Shown here piece by piece: positions 24,965 through 35,935 of a stretch of 64,000 bases of DNA. Numbering within the stretch: the stretch's first letter is position 1; every line of letters starts with the position of its first letter. The notes beneath the pieces are model-generated. The model made no database searches, was not told where the DNA came from, and saw nothing but the letters and a program-made list of their open reading frames with translations. The DNA comes from Nesterenkonia sp. PF2B19 (GTDB taxonomy: Bacteria > Actinomycetota > Actinomycetes > Actinomycetales > Micrococcaceae). Both the position numbers and the translations under genes were made by a program. The stretch covers positions 1-64,000 of the forward strand of contig NZ_MDSS02000013.1 in NCBI RefSeq assembly GCF_001758425.2, in the 5' to 3' direction.

Positions 24965-25930
24965 TCACAGGGCGGCCCGGGCCTCCAGGTCGCCGCGGGG
25001 GTCGACGTCGCGAGTCGCCTCCGCGTAGGCCTTCACGGCCTCCACCGCCTCCTCGGAGAGGTCCTGGGGCACCTGCACGTCCACGACGACGAGCATGTCC
25101 CCTTGGTGGGACTTCCGGCGGACCCCGTGGCCCTTCAGCCGCAGGGTGCGGCCCGAGGTGGTGCCGGCGGGGACCTTGATCCGCACCTTCTCCCCGTGCA
25201 CGGTGGGCACTTGGACGGTGGTGCCCAGCACGGCCTCGTCGAAGGAGACGGGTAGGTGGATGCGGATGTCGTCACCGTCGCGCTCGTAGAACCGGTGCGG
25301 GGTGATCGCCACCTCCACCAGCAGGTCGCCGGCGCCGCCGGGTCCCTGCTGGCCCTTGCCCTTGACGCGGACCTTCTGGCCCTCCTTCACCCCGGCGGGG
25401 ATCCGGACGTCGATGACGTTGCCGTCCGGTTCCCGCAGCCCCACCGTGGTGCCGCGGACGGCCCCGGCGAAGGAGATGGTGGTCTTCGCGGTGCGGTCGG
25501 CGCCCTTGGCCGGCGCGCCCCCGCTGAAGCCGCCGCCGAACCGGCCGCCCATGCCACCGAAGATGTCGGAGAAGTCGGGGCCGCCTCGACCCCCGCGGCC
25601 GAAGCCGCCGGCGTCGCCGAAGAGCCCGCCGAAGATGTCCTCGAATCCGGAGGCGCCGCCGGCGCCGCCCGGGGCTCCGGAGAAGCGGGCGCCCGAACCC
25701 ATGGCGCGGATCGCGTCGTACTGCTCCCGCTGCTGCTTGTCGGAGAGCACGGTGTGGGCCTCGGAGACGTCCTTGAACTTCTGCTCAGCGGCCTCGTCCC
25801 CCGGGTTCTTGTCGGGGTGGTACGTCCGGGCGAGCTTCCGGTAGGCCTTCTTGATCTCTTCCTCGGACGCGTCCTTGGAGACGCCCAGGATGGCGTAGAA
25901 GTCCTTGTTGATCCAATCCTGCGAGGCCAC
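24965..25930 (-). CDS. dnaJ: DnaJ-family co-chaperone without zinc finger
   Basis: 321 residues from GTG at 25930 (GGGAGGCGCC upstream). J-domain with [47 protein letters not shown] Gly/Phe-rich linker (75-145) leads directly to the C-terminal substrate-binding barrels ([14 protein letters not shown]..., [38 protein letters not shown]). The four CxxCxGxG zinc motifs are absent, making this a CbpA/type II protein in the operon position of dnaJ. It stimulates DnaK ATPase activity. Frames extending to 26080 are not preceded by a ribosome site. Confidence 0.92.
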   Translation of the reverse strand: MASQDWINKDFYAILGVSKDASEEEIKKAYRKLARTYHPDKNPGDEAAEQKFKDVSEAHTVLSDKQQREQYDAIRAMGSGARFSGAPGGAGGASGFEDIFGGLFGDAGGFGRGGRGGPDFSDIFGGMGGRFGGGFSGGAPAKGADRTAKTTISFAGAVRGTTVGLREPDGNVIDVRIPAGVKEGQKVRVKGKGQQGPGGAGDLLVEVAITPHRFYERDGDDIRIHLPVSFDEAVLGTTVQVPTVHGEKVRIKVPAGTTSGRTLRLKGHGVRRKSHQGDMLVVVDVQVPQDLSEEAVEAVKAYAEATRDVDPRGDLEARAAL

Positions 25931-26048
25931 GGCGCCTCCCTCCCTGCTTCTCTTCTGCGACCCCGCCGGGCGGGGCCTGTGCGTGGTGCGCTGTCTGTGT
26001 GCCGACGTCGTGGGCTGCGACGCTCCGCGACGACGGCGTCGGCCGATC

Positions 26049-26081
26049 CGTGCCGACGGCCCGGTGCGGGCCGTCGGCACG
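26049..26081 (-). terminator. Perfect hairpin between grpE and dnaJ
   Basis: Two 15-base arms (CGTGCCGACGGCCCG) around a three-base loop, 17 bases after the grpE stop and within the 167-base gap before dnaJ. It has no U-run. It may attenuate or process the operon mRNA so that dnaK-grpE is expressed above dnaJ-hspR; a full terminator would imply a separate dnaJ promoter. Confidence 0.6.
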
Positions 26082-26097
26082 GAGAGTCAGGCTCGGC

Positions 26098-26892
26098 TCA
26101 CTCGGCCGGGCCGGTGGAGACCATCACCTGGGCCGCGCGCAGCACACGGTCGCCGTGGCGGTAGCCCGCCCGCAGCACCGCGGCCACGTGGTCGGCGGGG
26201 ATCTCCGGGTGCGGCTGCTGCATGAGCGCCTCGTGGACCGACGGGTCGAAGGGCACGCCTTCTTCGTCGATGCGCTCGAGGCCCTGCTGCTGCAGCAGCG
26301 ACTCCAGCTTCGCGGCGATGGCCGCGAAGGGCCCGTCGTCCAGGTCACCGGCCTGCCGGGCGGCGTGGATGTCGTCCAGCACCGGCATCAGGCCGGTGAT
26401 GACGTGACCGACGGTGCGGTCCCGCTCCACGGCCCGGTCCCGCTCCACGCGGCGCCGGTAGTTGACGTACTCCGCCTGGAGACGCTGCAGGTCGGCCTGC
26501 AGCTCGGCCTCGCGGTCACCGGCGCTCGACTGGTCCGCGGGGACCTCCTCAAGCTCCGGCTCCTCAGCCACCAGGGGATCCGCACCGGGGTCGGGGGTTC
26601 CGGCGGCGTCGGCGACGCTCACCGGATCCCCGGCCTCGGAGTCCTCGGCATCCTCGGCCGGCAGGTCGCGCAGGATCTGCTCGGCCTGGGCCAGCGGGTC
26701 CTGCACCGGGTCTGCCGGTGCTGTGCCGGAGCCCGCAGCGGCTTCCTTCTCCTCGGCGCCGGTCTCTCCCTCCACGTGGCGCGGCCGGCCCGTCTCCGGG
26801 TCGATCCGGCGCTTGTCGGTGAAGCGGATCGGTTCCTCGGACTCAGGACGGTCCACGCCGTCCCGCTCCGGGTTCTGGTCCTGCTCTGCCAT
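26098..26892 (-). CDS. grpE: Nucleotide exchange factor GrpE
   Basis: 264 residues from the ATG at 26892, longer than the usual 180-220. The first 130 residues form an acidic, low-complexity extension (LRDLPAEDAEDSEAG, AEEPELEEVPAD). The conserved part starts with a coiled coil (ELQADLQRLQAEYVNYRRRVERDRAVERDRTVGHVITGLMPVLDDI) and ends with the beta-domain (FDPSVHEALMQQPHPEIPADHVAAVLRAGYRHGDRVLRAAQVMVS). It resets DnaK by releasing ADP. It starts 13 bases after the dnaK stop. Confidence 0.93.
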   Translation of the reverse strand: MAEQDQNPERDGVDRPESEEPIRFTDKRRIDPETGRPRHVEGETGAEEKEAAAGSGTAPADPVQDPLAQAEQILRDLPAEDAEDSEAGDPVSVADAAGTPDPGADPLVAEEPELEEVPADQSSAGDREAELQADLQRLQAEYVNYRRRVERDRAVERDRTVGHVITGLMPVLDDIHAARQAGDLDDGPFAAIAAKLESLLQQQGLERIDEEGVPFDPSVHEALMQQPHPEIPADHVAAVLRAGYRHGDRVLRAAQVMVSTGPAE

Positions 26893-26905
26893 CAGGGACG
26901 ACCTC

Positions 26906-28765
<1,860 letters not shown>

Positions 28766-28817
28766 GAGGGGACTCCCTTCGATGGACGGTGTCGCTCCGG
28801 GGTGGAGCGCAGGTCTG

Positions 28818-28838
28818 CTTGAGTGAACCAGGCTCAAG
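28818..28838 (-). promoter_or_regulatory. HAIR element 1 (HspR operator)
   Basis: CTTGAG-TGAACCAGG-CTCAAG matches the HspR-associated inverted repeat CTTGAGT-N7-ACTCAAG except for the last spacer base. It lies 53 bases upstream of the dnaK start. Confidence 0.85.
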
Positions 28839-28870
28839 TCTCCACCTCGGGAATCGTGGTGTCAAACTGA

Positions 28871-28891
28871 CTTGAGTCGACTCGACTCAAC
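28871..28891 (-). promoter_or_regulatory. HAIR element 2 (HspR operator)
   Basis: CTTGAGT-CGACTCG-ACTCAAC, matching the consensus at all but the last base. Two HAIR sites whose starts are 53 bases apart frame the likely heat-shock promoter of dnaK. Confidence 0.85.
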
Positions 28892-29000
28892 TTTTCATGT
28901 CCTGTCCAACAGAGGTGCTGCGGCATCCATTCCCGACGACGGCGAGCCCCTCTCGACGCGGCTCCACACCCTCGGCCCCGATCCACGCCCCCGTCACACG

Positions 29001-29069
29001 TCGAGTGGCGGATCCACTGCTGCTGGATCGCCGATCGCGCCCGACAGCCGCAGTGAATCCGCCACTCGA
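29001..29069. terminator. Long intergenic palindrome downstream of gabD
   Basis: Arms TCGAGTGGCGGATCCACTG and the complement of TCGAGTGGCGGATTCACTG pair with one mismatch around a 31-base loop, 19 bases after the gabD stop. The other side is the dnaK promoter region, so it would insulate the two. It resembles the palindromes at 53459, 54339 and 59762 (same GAGTGG start). Confidence 0.6.
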
Positions 29070-29087
29070 GGCGGTGATGGGATCCGA

Positions 29088-30578
29088 TCAGTCCATCGCG
29101 ATGCCGATGAGCTTGGTCTCCAGGAACTCGTCGATGCCGGTGGGCCCGCCCTCGCGGCCCAGCCCGGACTCCTTGACCCCGCCGAAGGGTGCCGCCGGGT
29201 TGGACACCACGCCCTGGTTGAGCCCGACCATGCCGGACTCCACCGACTCCGCCACGCGCAGCCCGCGCCGCAGGGACTCGGTGTAGACGTAGTTGACCAG
29301 GCCGTACTCAGTGGAGTTGACCGCGGCGACGACCTCCTCCTCGCTGTCGAAGGGAGTCAGCGCCGCCACGGGCCCGAAGATCTCCTCGTCCCGCATCCGC
29401 GCGGACTCCGGGACGTCGGTGAGCACAGTGGGCCGGTAGAAGAACCCGCCGCCGTCGAGCGCCTCGGCCCCGGTGAGCACACGTGCGCCGCCGGAGATCG
29501 CGTCCTGGACCAGCTCGTCGACCTTGTCCCGCTGGTTCGCATCGATCATCGGACCGACCTTCACGCCGTCGTCGACACCGCGGCCGACCGTCAGCTCGGA
29601 CATCCGCTCGGTGAGCAGGCGGCCGAACTCCTCGATCACGCTGCGGTGGACGAAGATCCGGTTGGCCGCCGTGCAGGCTTCGCCCGAGTTGCGCATCTTG
29701 GCCAGCATGGCGCCGTCGACGGCCTTATCCAGGTCCGCGTCCTCGAAGACCACGAACGCGGCGTTTCCGCCGAGCTCCATGGAGGTCCGCAGGACCCGGC
29801 CCGCGCACTGCTCCAGCAGCTTCCGCCCCACCGAGGTGGAGCCCGTGAAGGAGAGCTTGCGGGCGATCCCGGAGCGGATCAGCGGCTCCATGACCTTCCC
29901 GGAGGTGGAGGTCGCCAGGATGTTCACCGACCCTGCCGGCGCGCCGGCCTCGGAGAGGATCTCCCCCAGCGCCAGCATGGACAGCGGCGTCTGGGCGGCG
30001 GGCTTGGTCACTGACGTGCAGCCGGCCGCGATCGCGGGCCCGATCTTCCGTGCACCCATCGCCAGAGGGAAGTTCCACGGGGTGATGAGGATCGAGGGCC
30101 CCACCGGCTGGCGGGTCACCAGGAAGCGAGAGCCTCCGGCGGGGGCGGTCTGGTAGCCGCCGTCGATGCGGGTGGCCTCCTCGGCGAAGTGCCGGAAGAA
30201 CTCGGCGGCGTAGGCGACCTCCCCCTTGGCCTCGGCCAGCGGCTTACCCATCTCCAGGGTCATCAGCAGGGCGAGGTCGTCGATGCGCTCATGCATCAGC
30301 TCGAAGGCGCGCATGAGGATGTCGGCCCTCTTGCGCGGGGGCAGCGCGGCCAGCTCGGCCTGTGCGCGCTCGGCGGCCTTCAGCGCGTCCCAGCCGTCCT
30401 CCTCACTGGCGTCGGCGACGGCGCACAGCACCTCTCCGGTGGAGGGGTCGACGACGTCGAGCGTGCGCCCTCCCCGGGCGTCGACCCACTGGCCGTCGAT
30501 GAACAGCTGCTTCGGCGCCTGGGCGACCACGTCGGCCTCCCGGTGCGGCGTCACGGTCTCAGCGGTGGTGCCTGTCAT
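29088..30578 (-). CDS. gabD: NAD(P)-dependent succinate-semialdehyde dehydrogenase
   Basis: 496 residues, the usual length for the aldehyde dehydrogenase family. Catalytic residues: Glu in TSMELGGNAAFVVFEDAD and Cys in MRNSGEACTAANR; cofactor region SILITPWNFPLAMGARKIGPAIAAGCTSVTKPA. The sequence type (LEMGKPLAEAKGEVAYAAEFFRHFAEEA) is that of GabD. It oxidises succinate semialdehyde to succinate. ATG at 30578 with AAGGAG upstream. Divergent from the gabT-like aminotransferase, and together they would convert GABA to succinate. Confidence 0.88.
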   Translation of the reverse strand: MTGTTAETVTPHREADVVAQAPKQLFIDGQWVDARGGRTLDVVDPSTGEVLCAVADASEEDGWDALKAAERAQAELAALPPRKRADILMRAFELMHERIDDLALLMTLEMGKPLAEAKGEVAYAAEFFRHFAEEATRIDGGYQTAPAGGSRFLVTRQPVGPSILITPWNFPLAMGARKIGPAIAAGCTSVTKPAAQTPLSMLALGEILSEAGAPAGSVNILATSTSGKVMEPLIRSGIARKLSFTGSTSVGRKLLEQCAGRVLRTSMELGGNAAFVVFEDADLDKAVDGAMLAKMRNSGEACTAANRIFVHRSVIEEFGRLLTERMSELTVGRGVDDGVKVGPMIDANQRDKVDELVQDAISGGARVLTGAEALDGGGFFYRPTVLTDVPESARMRDEEIFGPVAALTPFDSEEEVVAAVNSTEYGLVNYVYTESLRRGLRVAESVESGMVGLNQGVVSNPAAPFGGVKESGLGREGGPTGIDEFLETKLIGIAMD

Positions 30579-30764
30579 CTGGACTCCTTCTCACGCTAGA
30601 TCTGCAGCCAGGCCTCTCGCCTGGCCTCACACGCGGTCTCTCGACGTGGTGCTCACGATACGCCCGCCCCGCGGGGCCGGTCACGGGTGCGACGACGCCG
30701 ACCATGGCCATCCCGGCCACGGGCTGACATCCGCACCCCCACCGAGTAGCCTAGGCCACGGACG

Positions 30765-30778
30765 GATTGTCAACAATC
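30765..30778. promoter_or_regulatory. Candidate operator of gabT
   Basis: GATTGT-CA-ACAATC is a perfect 14-base palindrome ending 16 bases before the presumed gabT start codon. Its core TTGTCAACAA resembles GntR-type operators. No regulator gene is adjacent. Confidence 0.45.
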
Positions 30779-30794
30779 AGAATGAGGTGCACCG

Positions 30795-32055
30795 GTGACG
30801 GCTCTCTCCCCCTCCTGAAGCAGGCGACCCCCGTGGTGGCGACCCACGGCGAAGGCGTGAACCTCTACGACGCCGAGGGCAGGCGCCATCTGGACTTCAC
30901 CGCCGGCATCGGGGTGACCAGCACGGGCCACTGCCACCCGAAGGTGGTGGAGGCCGCGCAGGCCCAGGTCGGGAAGCTCATCCACGGCCAGTACACAACG
31001 ATCATGCACGAGCCGCTGCAGCGTCTCACCGAACGCCTCGGCGAGGTGCTGCCGGCGGGGCTGAACTCCCTGTTCTTCGCCAACTCCGGCTCCGAGGCCG
31101 CGGAGGCAGCACTGCGCCTGGCCCGCCAGGCCACGGGACGGCCGAACATGGTGGTGTTCCAGGGCGGCTTCCACGGGCGAACCGTCGCCGCGGCCTCACT
31201 GACCACCTCCGGCACCAAGTTCAAGGCCGGCTTCTCGCCGCTGATGCCCGGCGTGGTGGTCTCCCCCTTCCCCAACCCGACGCACTACCGCGCCTACGGC
31301 TTCGACGAGGAGCAGGCCACGGACTTCGCGCTGCGGGAGCTGGACCTGGTGCTGCAGACCCAGTCGGCACCCGCGGACACCGCGGCGTTCCTGGTGGAGC
31401 CGGTGCTCGGCGAGGGCGGCTACGTCCCGGGGAACCGCCGGTTCTTCGAGGGCCTGCGCCAGCGGGCCGACGAACACGGCATCCTGCTGATCCTCGACGA
31501 GGTGCAGACCGGCTTCGGCCGCACCGGCGAATTCTGGGGCCAGGACCACTTCGGCGTCTCCCCAGACATCATGATGTTCGCCAAGGGCATCGCCTCCGGC
31601 TTCCCGATCTCCGGCATCGCCGCCTCCGAAGAGCTCATGGCCAAGGCCCGCCCGGGCTCCCAGGGCGGAACCTACGGGGCGAACGCGGTCGCCTGCGCCG
31701 CAGCCGCCGCCACCCTGGAGGTCATCCAGAAGGAGGGGCTGGTGGACAACGCCGCCGCCCGCGGCGCCCAGCTGCGCGCCGGACTGGAGCGGATCGGTGA
31801 GCAGCACTCCCAGGTGGCCGGGGTGACGGGACTCGGCCTGATGCTGGCCGTGGAGTTCGTCGACGCCGACGGCGAGCCGGACGGGGCGACGTCGGCCGCG
31901 GTCCAGCAGGAGGCCGCCCGGCGCGGCCTGCTGCTGCTGAACAACGGCATGTACGGGCAGAACGTGCGCCTCATCCCCGCGCTGGTGGTCACCGAGGCGA
32001 GGTGGACGAGGCCCTGGGCCTCTGGGAGGAGACCCTGGCCGCCGTGCTCGGCTGA
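30795..32055 (+). CDS. gabT: 4-aminobutyrate aminotransferase-like class III transaminase, two frameshifts
   Basis: About 420 residues. PLP-enzyme features: NSGSEAAEAALRLARQATGR, GGFHGRTVAAASLTTSG, the cofactor Asp in LLILDEVQTGFGRTGEFW, and the PLP Lys in IMMFAKGIASGFPISGI. The best start is GTG at 30795 after GAGGTGCACC, reading MTALSP and then LLKQATPVV once one C is added in the CCCCC at about 30810. The end needs one G at about 32000 to give VVTEAEVDEALGLWEETLAAVLG and TGA at 32053. As given, an ATG at 30782 and a false tail to 32176 are read. It transfers the amino group of GABA or a related omega-amino acid to 2-oxoglutarate. Confidence 0.82.
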
Positions 32056-32085
32056 GCACATCCCCCCTGCCTCTCCCCCACGCAG

Positions 32086-32126
32086 CAGCTGTGGCCGGCC
32101 TCGGGTGACGAGGCCGGCCACAGCTG
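32086..32126 (+). terminator. Perfect 18-base-pair hairpin after gabT
   Basis: CAGCTGTGGCCGGCCTCG pairs exactly with its complement around the loop GGTGA, 31 bases after the restored gabT stop. This also supports the end of gabT at 32055 and not at 32176. Confidence 0.75.
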
Positions 32127-32259
32127 TCTCGCACGTCACGCCGTCGCGCCGTCCACCCCCTCCTGATCGCCTCTGACCTGCGATCGTGCCGACATCACCC
32201 CTGGCGAGCGAGCATCCAGGAAACGTCCGGATTAGCGCTTTAGCTCAGCATGCGATTCC

Positions 32260-33741
32260 ATGGGAAAAATGACCACCATTCATCAGAACCCGTCGCCGGT
32301 CCCTGCGGCGGATGAGGGGAAGTCGTTCTTCGGGCATCCGCGGATGCTGTTCAACCTGTTCTCGGTCGAGCTGTGGGAGCGCTTCTCCTTCTACGGGATG
32401 CAGGGCATCCTCGCCTATTACATGTACTTCTCGGTCGCCGACGGCGGCCTGGGGATCGACCAGGGCCTGGCCCTGAGTCTCGTGGGCGCCTACGGCGGCT
32501 CCGTCTACCTCTCCACCATCCTCACCGCGTGGATCGCGGATCGACTGATCGGTGCCGAGCGCACACTGTTCCATTCGGCGGTGCTGGTGATGATCGGCCA
32601 CATCGCCCTGGCCGTGCTGCCCGGCGCGGCCGGGCTCGCCGTCGGACTCGTCTGCGTCGCCGTGGGCTCGGGCGGGGTGAAGGCCGCCGCCGGCTCCCTG
32701 GTGGGCACCCTCTACACCCGCGAGGACCCGCGCCGCGACGCCGGGTTCTCCATCTTCTACATGGGGGTGAACATCGGCGGGCTCATCGGCCCGCTGCTCT
32801 CCGGGCTGCTGCAGGACCGCATCGGCTTCCACTGGGGCTTCGGCGCCGCCGCGGTCGGTATGGTCATCGGTCTGGTGGTCTACACGCGGGGCCGCCGCCG
32901 GCTCCCGGACTCCGCCCATGCGGTGGTCAATCCGCTGCCCGCCGCGCTGCGCCGCCGGTACGGCTTCGGCGCGCTGGCCGCCGTCGTGCTGATCTCCGGG
33001 CTCTTTGCCACCGGCGTGCTCACCGCGGCCAACCTGGCCACGGTGATCGCCGGGGTGGTGATCGTGGCCGCGGTGGTCTACTTCGTGGTGCTGCTGACCT
33101 CTCCGAAGGTCGACCGCGACGAGCGCAGCCGCGTGGTCGCCTTCATCCCGCTGTTCATCGCCTCCACCGCATTCTTCGCCCTGTTCCAGCAGCAGTTCAC
33201 CTTCATCGCCGTGTACTCGGAGCAGCGCCTGGACCGCAGCATCTTCGGCTGGGAGATGCCCGCCAGCTGGGTGCAGTCCATCAACCCGCTGTTCATCATC
33301 CTCTTCGCCGCAGTCTTCGCGGCCCTGTGGACGACGATGGGAGACCGGCAGCCCTCCACTCCGCTGAAGTTCGGCGGCGCGCTGGTGGTGATCGGCATCG
33401 CCTATCTGCTGTTCATCCCTCTGGAGTCCCTGGAGCGGACCCCGCTGCTGGCGCTGGGCGGCATCCTGCTGCTGGTCACCTGGGCGGAGCTGCTGATCAG
33501 TCCCATCGGCCTGTCCGTGGCCACCAAGCTGGCCCCGGTGGCGTTCACCACCCAGATGCTGGCGCTGTTCTACCTGTCCATCGCCCTGGGCACCACGCTG
33601 GCGGGCATCCTGGCCGGCTTCTACACCGCAGGCCAGGAGGTCGCCTACTTCATCACCCTGGGCGGGGTGTGCGTGGTGTTGGGCGCCGCTCTGGCCGTGG
33701 CCTCGCCGAAGCTGGTACGGCTCATGCGCGGGGTGCGCTGA
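32260..33741 (+). CDS. POT family di-/tripeptide proton symporter
   Basis: 493 residues with 12-14 membrane helices. The PTR2 signature is clear: SVELWERFSFYGMQGILAYYMYFS (the ExxERFxYYG proton/peptide motif in helix 1). The second signature is FSIFYMGVNIGGLIGPLLSG. It imports small peptides using the proton gradient. It stands alone between two terminators, so it is probably a single transcription unit. The start lies 39 bases after an unusually A/T-rich patch (GGATTAGCGCTTTAGC) that may be the promoter. Confidence 0.9.
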   Translation: MGKMTTIHQNPSPVPAADEGKSFFGHPRMLFNLFSVELWERFSFYGMQGILAYYMYFSVADGGLGIDQGLALSLVGAYGGSVYLSTILTAWIADRLIGAERTLFHSAVLVMIGHIALAVLPGAAGLAVGLVCVAVGSGGVKAAAGSLVGTLYTREDPRRDAGFSIFYMGVNIGGLIGPLLSGLLQDRIGFHWGFGAAAVGMVIGLVVYTRGRRRLPDSAHAVVNPLPAALRRRYGFGALAAVVLISGLFATGVLTAANLATVIAGVVIVAAVVYFVVLLTSPKVDRDERSRVVAFIPLFIASTAFFALFQQQFTFIAVYSEQRLDRSIFGWEMPASWVQSINPLFIILFAAVFAALWTTMGDRQPSTPLKFGGALVVIGIAYLLFIPLESLERTPLLALGGILLLVTWAELLISPIGLSVATKLAPVAFTTQMLALFYLSIALGTTLAGILAGFYTAGQEVAYFITLGGVCVVLGAALAVASPKLVRLMRGVR

Positions 33742-33759
33742 GGCGCCCCTCGCGCAACC

Positions 33760-35325
33760 TCAGTGCCCGTGCTCCTCAGCGGAGCCGAGGTCCGGCTGAT
33801 CCAGTCGCGGCGCGACGTCGACGTCGTCCTCATCTCCGGGGTCCACCACCACGAACTGGCCCATCATGCCCTGGTCCTCATGCCAGAGGAGATGGCAGTG
33901 GTACATGTACGGGACCTCGGTGCTGGTGTGCTCGCCGAAACGCATGATCAGCCGCACCGGCTCATGCGGAGGCAGGTACACGGTGTCCTTCCAGCCGGCC
34001 AGCTCGGGCGGCGGGGCCTGCCCGCCCACGGTGAGCACCTGGAACTGGACGTCGTGGACATGGAAGTTGTGCGGCTGGCCGTGGCTGTTCCACACCTCCC
34101 AGATCTCGATGGTCCCGGCCGTGACGACCTCGTCGATCCGGTCCATGTCCATCAGCCGCCCGTTGATCCGGTTGGTGCGCAGCTCGAAGCCGCGCACGGT
34201 GCCCGCCTCGCGCTCCTCCAACGACTCCAGCGGGACCAGACGCTCCGGCATCGGCGGTGCCGGGCGCAGCGTCGCCGCGGCACGCAGCAGCAGCAGATCC
34301 AGCTCGTCCCGGGATCCCGTGGTGTCGGCCATGCCCCGGGTGATGCCCAGCTCCTGCGGGAAGGAGCGCAGCACCGCCTCCTCCCCGGGCTCCATGTCCA
34401 CCAGGATCTCCGCGCGCTCCCCCGGAGTGAGGATGATCTTCTCCAGCTCCACCGGAGCCGGAAGCAGGCCGCCGTCGGAGGCGATCATCGTCACGGGCCT
34501 TCCGTCGGCGAACCCGACGGCGTAGCTGCGCGCCCCCGAGCCGTTGAGGACCCGCAGCCGGGTGCGCGCAGCCGTGACGTCCAGGACGGGCTCCGCCGTC
34601 CCGTTGACCAGCACGGTGTCTCCGAGCATGCCGTTGTTCCGGCGCCCGCTCTCCACCAGTCGGCCCCGGGAGTCGAAGCTGCGGTCCTGGAGGATCAGCG
34701 GCACGTCATCGACCCCGTACTCCCGCGGCAGGTCCAGCGCCTGCTCCTCGTCGTCGTCGAGGATGAACATCCCCGCGATCCCCCGGTGCACGTGAGCCTC
34801 CGTCTGCCCATGCGGATGCGGGTGGTACCAGAGGGTGGCCGCCGGCTGGTCGATGCGCCAGGACGGCTCCCAGGTCTGACCGGGCTCCACCATCTGGTGT
34901 GGGCCGCCGTCGGCCTCTGCCGGCAGGCGCATACCGTGCCAGTGCAGACTGGTGGCCTCCGGCAGCGCGTTGGCGAACCGGATCTCCACGGTGTCGCCAC
35001 GGCTCGCCCGCAGGGTCGGACCCAGGTGGTCGCCGTCGATCCCCCATGTCTCGGTGGGCCCGGCATCCACGATCTGCGAGCTTCCGGTCTGCGCAGTGAG
35101 CTCGAAGATCCGGTGAGCGCCGTCGTCGCTCTGCTCATCGATCACAGGCTCCGCCAACGGTGGGATGTGCAGCGGGTTCCGGAAGTCCACCTGGCCGGCG
35201 GTGCTGCGCGGGGTGCGGATCTCCGCGAACCCGCAGCCGAAGAGGCTCGCGACGACGGCCAGCGCCACGGTGCCCCCGCCGGCGGCTCCCCACCGCAGCA
35301 GGTGGCGACGGTCCATCTCAACCAT
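33760..35325 (-). CDS. Multicopper oxidase (bilirubin oxidase/CueO/SpoA-like)
   Basis: 521 residues. The N-terminus DRRHLLRWGAAGGGTVALAVVASLFGCG resembles a Tat or lipoprotein signal (RR plus hydrophobic core, Cys about 31). The four copper-binding motifs are complete: HWHG, HPHPHG, HNFHVHDVQF and HCHLLWHEDQGMMGQF (type 1 Cys-His-Met). It oxidises phenols or metal ions and reduces oxygen to water outside the membrane. ATG at 35325 with GGAGG five bases upstream. It overlaps the upstream membrane protein gene by eight bases, so the two are one unit. Confidence 0.9.
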   Translation of the reverse strand: MVEMDRRHLLRWGAAGGGTVALAVVASLFGCGFAEIRTPRSTAGQVDFRNPLHIPPLAEPVIDEQSDDGAHRIFELTAQTGSSQIVDAGPTETWGIDGDHLGPTLRASRGDTVEIRFANALPEATSLHWHGMRLPAEADGGPHQMVEPGQTWEPSWRIDQPAATLWYHPHPHGQTEAHVHRGIAGMFILDDDEEQALDLPREYGVDDVPLILQDRSFDSRGRLVESGRRNNGMLGDTVLVNGTAEPVLDVTAARTRLRVLNGSGARSYAVGFADGRPVTMIASDGGLLPAPVELEKIILTPGERAEILVDMEPGEEAVLRSFPQELGITRGMADTTGSRDELDLLLLRAAATLRPAPPMPERLVPLESLEEREAGTVRGFELRTNRINGRLMDMDRIDEVVTAGTIEIWEVWNSHGQPHNFHVHDVQFQVLTVGGQAPPPELAGWKDTVYLPPHEPVRLIMRFGEHTSTEVPYMYHCHLLWHEDQGMMGQFVVVDPGDEDDVDVAPRLDQPDLGSAEEHGH

Positions 35326-35821
35326 GGGGACCTCCCGTCGGGACCGGGCGGGCCAGGGGGTGGCTCACCGGGTCGACGTCGTGCCGGGCGGGAAGGGTGG
35401 TCCGGGTGCGCCGGGAGCGGGGACGCGGCCTTCGCAGCGCCACCAGGCACAGCCCAGCGGCCAGCAACGTGATGACCACGCCCAACGGCACGTGGATGCT
35501 CAGCAGGTGCAGGTGTCCGAGCGCGACCTGTGCGATCTCCAGGATCACCAGCCCCAGGGCCATCACGGGCGCCCAGGCGCTGCCTCCGCCCGGCATCCAG
35601 GCCAGGACGCCCAGCACCACCAGCACCATGGAGACCAGGATCAGGGTGCCGCCGACGGCGGCGTGGGCCAGCAGCGGCACGGCGTGGCCGTCCAGGGATC
35701 CGCCGGCCAGGAACGGCTGGGCCAGCACCATCAGCGCGTGCAGGATCACGACGGCGGAGAACAGCCACCGCAGGGTCAGGGCGAGGCCGCCGCGCGGCCC
35801 GCCCGAGTCATGTCTTTCCAT
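35318..35821 (-). CDS. Four-helix membrane protein, partner of the multicopper oxidase
   Basis: 167 residues with four hydrophobic segments (FSAVVILHALMVLAQPFLAG; LLAHAAVGGTLILVSMVLVVLGVLAWMP; WAPVMALGLVILEIAQVALGHLHLL; HVPLGVVITLLAAGLCLVAL) and a basic cytoplasmic tail. One His lies in each of helices 1-3 and a fourth (HIHVP) near helix 4. The pattern resembles small haem- or quinone-interacting membrane proteins, but I do not recognise the family with certainty. Overlap with the oxidase gene indicates translational coupling. Confidence 0.65.
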   Translation of the reverse strand: MERHDSGGPRGGLALTLRWLFSAVVILHALMVLAQPFLAGGSLDGHAVPLLAHAAVGGTLILVSMVLVVLGVLAWMPGGGSAWAPVMALGLVILEIAQVALGHLHLLSIHVPLGVVITLLAAGLCLVALRRPRPRSRRTRTTLPARHDVDPVSHPLARPVPTGGPHG

Positions 35822-35935
35822 ACCTCCGACGCTAGGCGCCGGCGCAGGCGGGAGGACATCGCCTCCGGGCGACAGGGAACCCGGAGACGACCCTGAGGAG
35901 ACCCGGACACGATGCCCGGACTCCTCGGCAGGGGG

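Noticed and set aside
32056-32176. C-terminal extension of gabT past 32055
   Set aside because: The reading results from one missing base near 32000; the restored stop is followed by a perfect terminator hairpin.
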